A stretch of 64,000 nucleotides of DNA from Colletes latitarsis (lineage: Eukaryota; Arthropoda; Insecta; Hymenoptera; Colletidae), in contig NC_135137.1 of assembly GCF_051014445.1 (NCBI RefSeq), positions 15,067,501 to 15,131,500 of the forward strand, in the 5' to 3' direction. Below the pieces are notes generated by a model. It had not been told where the DNA came from. It worked only from the letters and a program-made list of their open reading frames with translations, and did no database searches. A program made the position numbers and the translations under genes. Position 1 is the first letter of the stretch, and each line of letters opens with the position of its first letter. Shown piece after piece: positions 9,623 through 21,400 of this stretch.

Positions 9623-12235
9623 ATGGTGGCGGACATGTTAAATTATTTTGATGGCAACAGCGAGACGTATGAAACATGGGAAAAACAGGTGCGGTTGCTA
9701 AGAGCAACATATCGAGTGACAGATGAAACAGTAAAACTGGCCATTTCGTCACGGTTAAAAGGGAAGGCGTTCGAGTGGTTCCACTCAAACCCCGAGTGCA
9801 TTGTAATGACGGTCGAAGAGCTCCTGGGAGGCTTACGAGAAATGTTTTTTCACGAGCCAAGTAAGATTCATTTGCGGCAAGAATTTGAGCGGCGTATATG
9901 GAAACAGGAGGAAGCATTTAATCAGTATATGCACGAAAAAGTGATTATGGCGAATCGTATTGGCTTGAGTGACGGGGAGACTGTGGACTACATTATTGAG
10001 GGAATTCCGGATTTCACGTTGCGAAATATTGCTCGTGCTCAGAGGCTGAACACGAAGACATCGTTATTGGAGGCGTTCGGGAAGGTATCATTGTATGGGA
10101 AATCCTTACCGGCGATGGATCCATACGCAAGGAGGGAAGAAAATATGTTTCGACCATGGAGGACAGAGGAGAGAACATTTCGGCCATGGAGAGCAGAAGA
10201 GAGGGCGTTTCAACCGTCAAGAATAGAGGAAAGGATGTACCGTCAACCGAGACCTGACGATAGAGTGTATGGACCGCTGCGACTGGAGGAGAGGCCGTTG
10301 CGACCAGCGTGGGAAAACGGAAGAATTGCATCACCGAGAGTCGAGAGAAGGGAAGTACCCAGAAATGTTAATCGTTGTTTTAATTGCGGCATGGAAGGTC
10401 ACTACAGTGCGAACTGTCATTTAAAAAATCGCGGCGCGAAATGTTTTAAATGTCAAGCATTTGGTCACATAGCGGCGAATTGTTCAAAGAAGGATGATGT
10501 AAGAAACGTTTGTGATATTTCGCGGCATACGCGCGAGAAATATTATAAGGAAGTAAGGATAAATGGAGAGAATTTAACAGCGTTGGTTGATACTGGTAGC
10601 GATTTGTCGGTAATGCGTGCAGAGCAATATGTGAAGATAGGGTCACCACCGTTATTACGACGAGAAATTACGTTTCGCGGAATTGGATCTCAAAGTAACA
10701 AAACAATAGGCGAGTTCAATGCGCAAATAGAAATCGATAGTAATCAATATTCAATTAACATTTGGGTAATATCTGATACGTTAATGCAACATGATTTGAT
10801 AATGGGCACCGATTTTTTAAATACAGTTGAAATGAATATTAGGAGAGGTGAGATTTCTATTCGTAGTGTTGAAAAAGAAGACCAGTTAGAAAGTAATATA
10901 CCCGAAATTTACAAAATAGATTGTATAGATGAAATAAATGAGATCGATTTGTCGAATATTGCCAGTACCAAACATAGGAGCATCATTCGCGATTCGATAA
11001 AAAATTATGAGCCGGTCAAAACACGAGAAACGGGAATAAAAATGTCCATAACGGTTAAAGATGATGAACCAGTTTATCAGAGGGCTAGACGATTATCTCC
11101 TCTTGAAAAAGAAGAAGTTGACAAACATATAAAGCAGTGGCTTGCTGACGGTATTGTACAGCCGTCTCTTTCTGATTATGCCAGTCCAGTAGTACTTGTA
11201 AAGAAAAAAGACAATACGACCAGGCTTTGTGTAGATTATAGAAAACTTAATACAAAAATAATTAAAGATCGATACCCGTTGCCGCTAATTGAAGATCAAT
11301 TGGATGCTCTACAACGTTCACATATTTTTAGTACTTTAGATTTAAAAAATGGATTTTTCCACGTGCTTATAGATGAGGATAGTAGGAAATATACTGCTTT
11401 TATAGTTCCAAACGGCCAATATGAATTTTTGTATGTTCCATTCGGTTTATGTAACTCACCGGCGGTGTTTCAAAAATTTATAAATGCTGTTTTTAAAGAT
11501 TTAGTTAATAAGAAAAAAGTTATAATTTATATGGATGATTTAATTATTCCTTCATTGGATTACGAAGATGGTATAGAAAACCTAAAGATGGTATTGCGCG
11601 TGGCAGAAGAATTTGGTTTGAACATTAATTGGAAAAAGTGTAGCTTTTTGCAGACAAAAATAGAGTTTTTAGGGCACATAGTTGAAGACGGAAGCATTCG
11701 TCCGTCGGAAAGGAAAGCAGAGGCAGTTATGAGATTTCCCCAGCCACAAAATTTCAAGCAGAATCAAAGTTTTTTGGGTTTGGCTGGTTACTTTAGAAAA
11801 TTTATCCGAAATTATTCCGTGATTGCGCGGCCGTTAATAAATTTATTGAAAACAAACGTTAACTTTCATTTTGGGGAAGAAGTAAAATTAGCATTTACGA
11901 GATTAAAAACTATTTTGAGCAGTGGTCCAGTTTTGAGATTATATAGGTTAAAAGCGGAAACGGAATTACATACGGATGCTTCAATATATGGTTATGGTGC
12001 GATTCTTTTACAGCGTGATAGTAATGATAATAAATTTTATCCAGTATACTTTGCAAGCGGAAAAACAACACCAGCAGAATCGAGATATATTAGTTATGAG
12101 CTGGAAGTGTTAGCAATAGTTAAAGCTCTAAAAAAATTTAGAATATATTTGTTAGGTATATCGTTTAAAATAGTTACAGATTGTCAGGCGTTTACATTAA
12201 CGATGCAGTGTGAATGTGAGTGCGTTGGTATGTAA
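9623..12235 (+). CDS. gag-pol: Gag-Pol polyprotein of Ty3/gypsy element, C-terminally truncated
   Basis: 870 codons with no stop or frameshift. Residues 1 to about 160 look like a retrotransposon Gag capsid domain (KAFEWFHSNPE), then an Arg/Glu-rich linker with imperfect repeats of the EERxFRPWR type. Two zinc knuckles follow, each CX2CX4HX4C: C252, C255, H260, C265 and C274, C277, H282, C287. The protease active site is DTG at 323-325. Reverse transcriptase has catalytic D573 in LDLKNGFF and YMDD at 636-639. RNase H shows D785 (TDAS), E826 and D853 (TDCQAF). After M861 the last nine residues are translated from the 3' LTR and are not native. Gag and Pol share one frame, so no ribosomal frameshift is needed. 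Integrase is missing. The start at 9623 is the first Met before the Gag-like region; MLNYF two codons later is an alternative. Confidence 0.93.
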   Translation: MVADMLNYFDGNSETYETWEKQVRLLRATYRVTDETVKLAISSRLKGKAFEWFHSNPECIVMTVEELLGGLREMFFHEPSKIHLRQEFERRIWKQEEAFNQYMHEKVIMANRIGLSDGETVDYIIEGIPDFTLRNIARAQRLNTKTSLLEAFGKVSLYGKSLPAMDPYARREENMFRPWRTEERTFRPWRAEERAFQPSRIEERMYRQPRPDDRVYGPLRLEERPLRPAWENGRIASPRVERREVPRNVNRCFNCGMEGHYSANCHLKNRGAKCFKCQAFGHIAANCSKKDDVRNVCDISRHTREKYYKEVRINGENLTALVDTGSDLSVMRAEQYVKIGSPPLLRREITFRGIGSQSNKTIGEFNAQIEIDSNQYSINIWVISDTLMQHDLIMGTDFLNTVEMNIRRGEISIRSVEKEDQLESNIPEIYKIDCIDEINEIDLSNIASTKHRSIIRDSIKNYEPVKTRETGIKMSITVKDDEPVYQRARRLSPLEKEEVDKHIKQWLADGIVQPSLSDYASPVVLVKKKDNTTRLCVDYRKLNTKIIKDRYPLPLIEDQLDALQRSHIFSTLDLKNGFFHVLIDEDSRKYTAFIVPNGQYEFLYVPFGLCNSPAVFQKFINAVFKDLVNKKKVIIYMDDLIIPSLDYEDGIENLKMVLRVAEEFGLNINWKKCSFLQTKIEFLGHIVEDGSIRPSERKAEAVMRFPQPQNFKQNQSFLGLAGYFRKFIRNYSVIARPLINLLKTNVNFHFGEEVKLAFTRLKTILSSGPVLRLYRLKAETELHTDASIYGYGAILLQRDSNDNKFYPVYFASGKTTPAESRYISYELEVLAIVKALKKFRIYLLGISFKIVTDCQAFTLTMQCECECVGM
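12202..12208 (+). other. Internal deletion junction, RNase H to 3' LTR
   Basis: RNase H coding sequence ends at TTAACGATG and LTR homology begins at AGTGTGAATG. The five bases TGTGG that open the 5' LTR are missing here, as is any polypurine tract. Because reverse transcription normally makes both LTRs alike, a loss confined to the 3' copy points to deletion after integration. Confidence 0.85.
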
Positions 12236-12516
12236 ATGCGTGAGGTGAGTGACTGGAGTCAGCTGATCGGACCGGGAAAACCAACTAATCGATTGCCCGG
12301 TTGCGAGGACGAGTGCAGAATACGTACAGGTTTTATCGATTGCCCGGTTGCGAAGCGAATGCAGATTGCGTGCAGGTTTTGTCTTAAGGCGTGCATGCGT
12401 GTGTGTGTGTATGTGTGTGAGTATCAGAGATTAGGAGAGAGTGACCGGGGGAAAAACAAAGCATTGCGAGCCATTGTGGAGTGCGGAGCGAGTGTGTGCG
12501 CTGATTTTATCCTACA
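12207..12516 (+). repeat. 3' LTR, lacking its first five bases
   Basis: Aligns with 9222-9532 and ends CCTACA. Differences from the 5' LTR include GGGAAAACC for GGGAAGTCA, a lost A in CGAAGCGAATG, TCAGAG for TCGGAG, and a shorter interrupted GT run. Open frames read from it into satellite DNA are not genes. Confidence 0.92.
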
Positions 12517-12520
12517 ATAC
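12517..12520. repeat. 4-bp target-site duplication, right, LTR element
   Basis: ATAC after the terminal CA, followed by TTTCGCATTTTTC of the satellite. Matches 9213-9216. Confidence 0.9.
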
Positions 12521-12604
12521 TTTCGCATTTTTCACTTACTATTTGGCCAGATCCTGGCCTTTTTCTGGTTTGGATCACGTAGTAATGTGGTACCACACCA
12601 AAAC

Positions 12605-14247
12605 AGTCAATGAAGCCCGTTTTCGTTCAATATTTTAGAGGATAACACCGGTTAGGTCTGGGTTACGTCTGATATTTGCAATCATCTGGCTCGTACTTTC
12701 GCATTTTTCGCATACTTGTTGGCCAGGTCCTGGATTTCCTCTGGTTTGGATCACTTAGTAATGTGGTACCACACTGAAACCGTCAACTAAGCCTGGATTT
12801 GATTAATAAAATTGAGGATAACACCGGTTAGGTTTCTGTGAATTCTGGTATTTGGAATCATCTGCCTCATACTTTCGCATTTTTCGCATACTTGCTGGCC
12901 AGATCCTGGCCTTTTTCTGGTTTCGATCGCATAGTAATGCGGTAACACACCGAAACAGTGAATTAAACCTGGTTGCGATTAATATTTTATTGGAAAACGC
13001 CGGTTATGTCTGGGTTAGGTCTGGTATTTGCAATCATCTGGCTCATACTTTCGCATTTTTCGCATACTTGCTGGCCAGATCCTGGCCTTTTTCTGGTTTC
13101 GATCGCGTAGTAATGTGGTACCACACCGAAACAGTGAATTAAACCTGGTTGCGATTAATATTTTATTGGAAAACGCCGGTTATGTCTGGGTTAGTTCTGG
13201 TATTTGCAATCATCTGGCTAATATTTTCGCATTTTTCGCATACTTGTAGGCCAGATCCTGGCCTTTATCTGGTTTGGATCACTTAGTAATGTGGTACCAC
13301 AACGAAACAGTCAATTAAACCTAGTTGCGGTTAATATTTTGGAGGATAATGCCGGTTATGTCTGGGTTAGGTCTGGCATTTGCAATCATCTGGCTCATAC
13401 TTTCGCATTTTTCGCATACTTGTGGGTCAGATCCTGGCCTTTTTCTCGTTTGGATCACGTAGTAATGTGATACCACACTGAAACAGTCACTTAAACCTGC
13501 ATGCGATTAATGTTTTAGAGGATAACGCCGGTTATGTCTGGGTTAGTTCTGGTATTTGTGATCATCTGGATCATACTTTCGCATTTTTCGCATACTTGTA
13601 AGCCAGATCCTGGGTATTTTCTGCTTTGGATCACGTAGAAATATGGTACCACACCGAAACAGTCTATTAAACCCGCTTGCGATTAATATAATACAGGATA
13701 ACGCCGGTTATGTTTGGGTTAGTTCTGGTATTTGTAATCATCTGGCTCATACTTTCGCATTTTTCGCACACATGTTGGCCAGATACTGGGTTTTGTCTGG
13801 TTTGGATCACGAAGTAATGTGGTACCACACCAAAACATCCAATGAAGCCTGTTTTTGTTCAATATTTTAGAGGATAACACCGGTTAGGTCTGGGTTACGT
13901 CTGATATTTGCAATCATCTGGCTCGTACTTTCGCATTTTTCGCATACTTGTTGGCCAGGTCCTGGATTTCCTCTGGTTTGGATCACTTAGTAATGTGGTA
14001 CCACACTGAAACCGTCAACTAAGCCTGGATTTGATTAATAAAATTGAGGATAACACCGGTTAGGTTTCTGTGAATTCTGGTATTTGGAATCATCTGCCTC
14101 ATACTTTCGCATTTTTCGCATAATTGCTGGCCAGATCCTGGCCTTTTTCTGGTTTCGATCACGTAGTAATGTGGTACCACACCGAAACAGTGAATTAAAC
14201 CTGGTTGCGATTAATATTTTATTGGAAAACGCCGGTTATGTCTGGGT
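12605..14247 (+). repeat. 7-monomer (1232-bp) satellite duplication
   Basis: Segments near 12605-13015 and 13837-14247 are offset by exactly 7 x 176 bp. They share the private unit GATTAATAAAATTGAGG followed by GGTTTCTGTGAATTC. A related unit lies near 16670. Confidence 0.75.
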
Positions 14248-17200
14248 TAGTTCTGGTATTTGCAATCATCTGGCTAATATTTTCGCATTTTTCGCATACT
14301 TGCTGGCCAGATCCTGGACTTTTTCTGGTTTGGATCACGTAGTAATGTGGTACCACACCGAAACAGTCAATTAAACCTGGTTGCGATTAATATTTTAGAG
14401 GATAACACCGGTTAGGCCAGGGTTACGTCTGATATTTGCAATCATCTGGCTCGTACTTTCGCATTTTTCGCATACTTGTTGGCCAGGTCCTGGATTCCCG
14501 CTGGTTTGGATCACTTAGTAATGTGGTACCACAACGAAACTGTCAATTAAACCTAGTTGCGGTTAATATTTTGGAGGATAATGCCGGTTATGTCGGGGTT
14601 AGGTCTGGTATTTGCCTTCATCTAGCACATACTTTCGCAATTTTCGCATACTTGTTGGCCAGATCCTGGCCTTTTTCTGGTTTGGATCACGTAGTAATGT
14701 GATACCACACTGAAACAGTCAAATCAACCTCGTTTCGATCAATCTTTTAGAGGATAACGCTGGTTATTTTTGCATTAGGTCTGGTATTTGCCACCATCAT
14801 GCTCATACTTTCGTATTTTTCGCATACTTGTTGGCCAGATCCTGGGTTTTTTCTGGTTTGGATCAGGTTGTAATGTGGTACTGCACCGAAACAGTCTATT
14901 AATCCCGGTTGCGATTAATATAATAAAGGATAACGCCGGTTATGTCTGGGTTAGTTCTGGTATTTGCCACCATCTAGCTCATACTTTCGTATTTTTCGCA
15001 TACTTGTTAGACAGATCCTGGCCATTTTCCAGTTTGGAACACGTAGTAATGTGGTACCACACCGAAACAGTCAATTAAACCTGGTTGAGAATAATTTTTT
15101 GTAGCATAACGCCGGTTATGTCTGGGTTAGTTCTGGTATTTGCCTTCATCTAGCTCATACTTTCGCATTTTTCGCATACTTGTAAGCCAGTTCCTGGGTT
15201 TTTTCTGCTTTGCATTACGTAGTAATGTGGTACCACACTGAAACAGTTAATTCAACCTCGTTACGATCAATCTTTTAGAGGATAACGCTGGTTATGTTTG
15301 CGTTAGGTCTGGTATTTGCCACCATCTAGCTCATACTTTCGCCTTTTTCGCAAACTTGTTGGCCAGGTCCTGGGTTTCCTCTGGTTTGGATAACGAGGTA
15401 ATGTGGTTCCACAACGAAACAGTCAATTAAACCTAGTTGCGGTTAATATTTTGGAGGATAATGCCGATTATGTCGGGGTTAGGTCTGGTATTTGCCTTCA
15501 TCTAGCACATACTTTCGCATTTTTCGCATACTTGTTGGCCAGATCCTGGCCTTTTTCTGGTTTGGATCACGTAGAAATGTGGTACCACACCGAAACAGTC
15601 AATTAAACCTGGCTGCGATTAATATTTTAGAGGATAACACCGGTTCGGTCTGGGTTACGTCTGATATTTGCAATCATCTGGCTCGTACTTTCGCATTTTT
15701 CGCATACTTGTTGGCCAGGTCCTCGGTTTCCTCTGGTTTGGATAACGAAGTAATATGGTTCCACAACGAAACAGTCGATTAAACCTAGTTGCGGTTAATA
15801 TTTTGGAGGATAACGCCGGTTATGTCTGAGTTAGGTCTGGTATTTGCTTTCATCTAGCTCATACTTTCGCATTTTTCCCATACTTGTTGGCCAGATCCTG
15901 GCCTTTATCTGGTTTGGATCAGGTAGTAATATGGTACCACACCGAAACAGTCAATGAAGCCTGTTATCGTTCAATATTTTAGACGATAACACCGGTTAGG
16001 TCTGGGTTATGTCTGATATTTGCAATCATCTGGCTCGTACTTTCGCATTTTTCGCATACTTGTTGGCCAGGTCCTGGATTTCCTCTGGTTTGGATAACGA
16101 AGTAATGTGGTTCCACAACGAAACAGTCAATTAAACCTAGTTGCGGTTAATATTTTGGAGGATAACGCCGGTTATGTCTGAGTTAGTTCTGGTATTTGCA
16201 ATCATCTGGCTCATACCTTCGCATTTTTCGCACACATGTTGGCCAGATCCCAGGGTTTATCTGGTTTGGATCACGTAGTAATGTGGTACCACACAGAAAC
16301 AGTCAATTAAACCTGTTTCGGATTAATATTTTAGAGGATAACGCCGGTTATGTCTGGGTTAGGTCTGGTATTTGCAATCATCTGGCTCATACTATCGCAT
16401 TTTTCGCACACATGTTGGCCAGATCCTGGGTTTTGTCTGGTTTGGATCACATAGTAATGTGGTACCACACACAAACAGTCAATTAACCCTGGTTGCGACT
16501 AATATTTTAGAGGATAACGCCGGTTATGTCTGGGATAGGTCTGGTAATTGGCACCATCTAGCTCATACTTTCGTATTTTTCGCATACTTGTTAGACAGAT
16601 CCTGGCCTTTTTCTGGTTTGGATCACTTGGTAATGTGGTACCACACTGAAACCGTCAACTAAGCCTGGATTTGATTAATAAAAGTGAGGATAACACCGGT
16701 TAGGTTTCTGTGAATTGTGGTATTTGTAATCATCTGCCTCATACTTTCGCATTTTTCGCATACTTGTTGGCCAGATCCTGGCCTTTTTCTGGTTTCGATC
16801 GCGTAGTAATGTGGTACCACACCGAAACAGTGAATTAAACCTGGTTGCGATTAATATTTTATTGGAAAACGCCGGTTATGTCTGGGTTAGTTCTGGTATT
16901 TGTGATCATCTGGCTCATACTTTCGCATTTTTCGCATAGTTGTTGGCCAGGTCCTGGCCTTTATCTGGTTTGGATCACGTAGTAATGTGGTACCACAACG
17001 AAACAGTCAAGTAAACCAGGTTCAGATTAATATTTTATTGGAAAACGCCGGTTATGTCTGGGTTAGTTCAGGTATTTGCAATCATCTGTCTAATATTTTC
17101 GCATTTTTCGCATACTTGTTGGTCAGGTCCTGGGTTTCCTCTGGTTTGCATCACGTAGTAATGTGGTACCACAACGAAACAGTCAATTAAACCTAGTTGC

Positions 17201-18404
17201 GGTTAATATTTTGGAGGATAACGCCGGTTATGTCTGGGTTAGGTCTCGTATTTGACTACATCTAGCTCATACTTTCGCATTTTTCGCATACTTGATGGCC
17301 AGATCCTGGCCTTTTTCTGGTTTGGATCACGCAGTAATGTGGTACCACACCGAAAAAGTCAATTAAACCTGGTTGCGATAAATATTTTAGAGGACAACGC
17401 CGGTTATGTGTGGGTTAGTTCTGGTATTTGCAATCATCTGCCCCATACTTTCTTATTTTTCGCATGCTTGCAGGCCAGATCCCGGGTTTTTTTCTGGCTA
17501 TGTTCACGTATTAATGTCGTACCACACTGAAACAGCAAATTAAACCTGGTTGTGATTAATATTTTAGAGGAAAACACCGGTTATGTCTGGGTTAGTTCTG
17601 GTATTTGCGATAATCTGGCTCATACTTTCGCATTTTTCGCATACTTGTTGGCCAGATCCTGGCCTTTATCTGGTTTGGATGACGTAGTAATGTGATACCA
17701 CACTGAAACAGTCTCTTAAACCTGGTTGCGATTAATATTTTAGAGGAAAACACCGGTTATGTCTGGGTTAGTTCTGGTATTTGTGATCATCTGGCTCATA
17801 CTTTTGCATTTTTCGCATAGTTGTTGGCCAGGTCCTGGGTTTCCTCTGGTTTGGATCACGTTGTAATGTGGTACCACAACGAAACAGTCAATTAAACCTA
17901 GTTGCGGTTAATATTTTGGAGGATAACGTCGGGTATGTCTGGGTTAGGTCTGGTATTTGCCTTCATGTAGCACATACTTTCGCATTTTTCGCATACTTGT
18001 TGGCCAGATCCTGGGATTTTTGTGGTTTGGATGACGTAGTGACGTGATACCACACTGAAACAGTCTCTTAAACCTGGTTGCGATTAATATTTTAGAAGAT
18101 ACCGCCGGTTATGTCTGGGTTAGTTCTGGTATTTGTGATCATCTGATTCATACTTTCGCATTTTTCGCATACTTGTTGGCCAGATCCTGGCCTTTTTCTG
18201 GTTTGGATGACGTAGTAATGTGGTACCACACCGAAACAGTCAATTAAACCTGGTTGCGATTAATATTTTAGAGGATAACACCGGTTAGGTCTGGGTTACG
18301 TCTGATATTTGCAATCATCTGGCTCGTAATTTCGCATTTTTCGCGTACTTGTTGGCCGGGTCCTGGGCTTCCTCTGGTTTGGATCAGGTAGTAATGTGGT
18401 ACCA

Positions 18405-21400
18405 CACCGAAACAGTCAATTAAACCTGGTTGCGATTAATATTTTAGAGGATAACACCGGCTAGGTCTGGGTTACGTCTGATATTTGCAATCATCTGGCT
18501 CGTACATTCGCATTTTTCGCATACTTGTTGGCCAGTTCCTGGGTTTCCTCTGGTATGGATCACGTAGTAATGTGGTACCACAACGAAACAGTCAATTAAA
18601 CCTAGTTCCGATTAATATTTTAGAGGAAAACACCGGTTATGACTGGGTTAGTTCTGGTATTTGTGATCATCTGGCTCATACTTTCGCAATTTCCGCATAC
18701 TTGAATGGCCAGATCCTGCGTTTTTTCTAGTTAGGATCACGTATTAATGTCGTACCACACCGAAACAGTCAATTCAACCTCGTTCCGATCAATACCTTAG
18801 AGGATAACACTGGTTATGTTTGCGTTATGTCTGATATTTGCAATCATCTGGCTCATACCTTCGCATTTTTCGCACACTTGTAAGCCAGATCCTGGGTTTT
18901 TTCTGCTTTGGATCTCGTAGTAATGTGGTACCACACTGAAACAGTCAATTAATCCAGGTTCCGGTTAATATTTTATTGGAAAACGCCGGTTATGACTGGG
19001 TTAGTTCTAGTGTTTGATACATCTGGCTAATATTTTCGCATTTTTTGCATACTTGTTGGCCAGATCGTGGCCTTTTACTGGTTTGCATCACGTAGTAATG
19101 TGGTACCACACCAAAACAGTCAATGAAGCCTGTTTTCGTTCAATATTTTAGAGGATAACACCGGTTAGGTCTGGGTTACCTCTGATATTTGCAATCATCC
19201 GGCTCGTACATTCGCATTTTTCGCATACTTGTTGGCCAGATCCTGGCCTTTTTCTGGTTTGGATCACGTAGTAATGTGATACCACACTGAAACAGTCTCT
19301 TAAACCTGGGTGCGATTAATATTTTACAGGATAACGCCGGTTATGTCTGGGTTAGTTCTGGTTACTGTAATCATCTGGCTAATATTTTCGCATTTTTTGC
19401 ATACTTGTTGGCCAGATCGTGGCCTTTTTCTGGTTTGGATCACGTAGTAATGTGGTACCACACCGAAACAGTCAACGAAGCCTGTTATCGTTCAATATTT
19501 TAGAGGATAACACCGGGTACGTCTGGGATACGTCTGATATTTGCTATCATCTAGCTCATACTTTCGCATTTTTCGCATACTTGTTGGCCAGATCCTGGCC
19601 TTTTTCTGGTTTGGATGACGTAGTAATGTGATACCACACTGAAACAGTCTCTTAAACCTGGGTGCGATTAATATTTTACAGGATAACGCCGGTTATGTCT
19701 GGGTTAGTTCTGGTTACTGTAATCATCTGGCTCATACTTTCGCATTTTTCGCATACTTGTTGGCCAAATCGTGGCCTTTTTCTGGTTTGGATCACGTAGT
19801 AATGTGGTACCACACCAAAACAGTCAATGAAGCCTGTTTTCGTTCAATATTTTAGAGGATAACACCGGTTAGGTCTGGGTTACCTCTGATATTTGCAATC
19901 ATCTGGCTCGTACATTCGCATTTTTCGCATACATGTTGGCCAGTTCCTGGGTTTCCTCTGGTTTGGATCACGTAGTAATGTGGTACCACACCGAAACAGT
20001 CAATTCAACCTCGTTTCGATCAATATCTTAGAGGATAACACTGGTTATGTTTGCGTTATGTCTGATATTTGCAATAAACTGGCTCATACCTTCGCATTTT
20101 TCGCACACTTGTAAGCCAGATCCTGGGTTTTTTCTGCTTTGGATCTCGTAGTAATGTGGTACCACACTGAAGCTGTCAATTAAACCAGGTTCCGGTTAAT
20201 ATTTTATTGGAAAACGCCGGTTATGACTGGGTTAGTTCTGGTGTTTGCAATCATCTGGCTAATATTTTCGCATTTTTTGCATACTTGTTGGCCAGATCGT
20301 GGCCTTCTTCTGGTTTGGATCACGTAGTAATGTGGTACCACACCAAAACAGTCAATGAAGCCTGTTTTCGTTAAATATTTTAGAGGATAACACCGGTTAG
20401 GTCTGGGTTACCTCTGATATTTGCAATCATCCGGCTCGTACATTCGCATTTTTCGCATACTTGTTGGACAGGTTCTGGATTTCCTCTGGTTTGGACCACG
20501 TAGTAATGTGGTACCACAACGAAACAGTCAATTAAACCTAGTTGCGGTTAATAATTTGGTGGATAACGCCGGTTATGTCTGGGTTAGGTCTGGTATTTGC
20601 CTTCATCTAGCTCATACTTTCGCATTTTTCGCATACTTGTTGGCCAGACCCTGGCCTTTTTCTGGTTTCGATGACGTAGTAATGTGATACCACACTGAAA
20701 CAGTCTCTTAAACCTGGTTGCGAGTAATATTTTACAAGATAACGCCGGTTATGTCTGGGTTAGTTCTGGTATTTGAAATCATCTGATTCATACTTTGGTA
20801 ATTTCCGCATACTTGAATGGCCAGATCCTGCGTTTTTTCTGGTTAGGATCACGTATTAATGTCGTACCACACCGAAACAGTCAATTAAACCTGGTTGCGA
20901 TTAATATTTTAGAGGATAACACCGGCTAGGTCTGGGTTAGGTCTGATATTTGCAATCATCTGGCTCGTACATTCGCATTTTTCGCATACTTGTTGGCCAG
21001 TTCCTGGGTTTCCTCTGGTATGGATCACGTAGTAATGTGGTACCACAACGAAACAGTCAATTAAACCTAGTTCCGATTAATATTTTAGAGGAAAACACCG
21101 GTTATGACTGGGTTAGTTCTGGTATTTGTGATCATCTGGCTCATATTTTCGCAATTTCCGCATACTTGAATGGCCAGATCCTGCGTTTTTTCTAGTTAGG
21201 ATCACGTATTAATGTCGTACCACACCGAAACAGTCAATTCAACCTCGTTTCGATCAATACCTTAGAGGATAACACTGGTTATGTTTGCGTTCTGTCTGAT
21301 ATTTGCAATCATCTGGCTCATACCTTCGCATTTTTCGCACACTTGTAAGCCAGATCCTGGGTTTTTTCTGCTTTGGATCTCATAGTAATGTGGTACCACA

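Larger units (their letters stand above)
9217..12516 (+). mobile_element. Ty3/gypsy LTR retrotransposon, internally deleted
   Basis: A 3.3-kb element with LTRs of 316 and about 310 bp, a 4-bp target-site duplication, a tRNA-Pro-type primer binding site and one continuous gag-pol frame. Domain order is Gag, two CCHC zinc knuckles, aspartic protease, reverse transcriptase and RNase H, which is the Ty3/gypsy layout up to that point. Integrase, any env and the polypurine tract are absent: the frame runs from just past the RNase H active site straight into the 3' LTR. The copy is therefore non-autonomous. It interrupts the satellite in the same orientation as the monomer phasing used here, and no second copy occurs in the window. 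Lineage within Ty3/gypsy is not assigned. Confidence 0.95.

Noticed and set aside
9206..9641. Open frames on both strands in the 5' LTR and leader
   Set aside because: They cross the GT microsatellite and non-coding LTR, giving low-complexity CV or TH peptides, and overlap the better supported gag start.
9551..12206. Integrase domain of the LTR element
   Set aside because: Looked for and not found; the frame passes from the RNase H TDCQAF motif directly to LTR sequence.
12236..12613. 125-codon frame following gag-pol
   Set aside because: It lies in the 3' LTR and satellite. It is not integrase or env; no zinc-binding HHCC or DDE motif is present.
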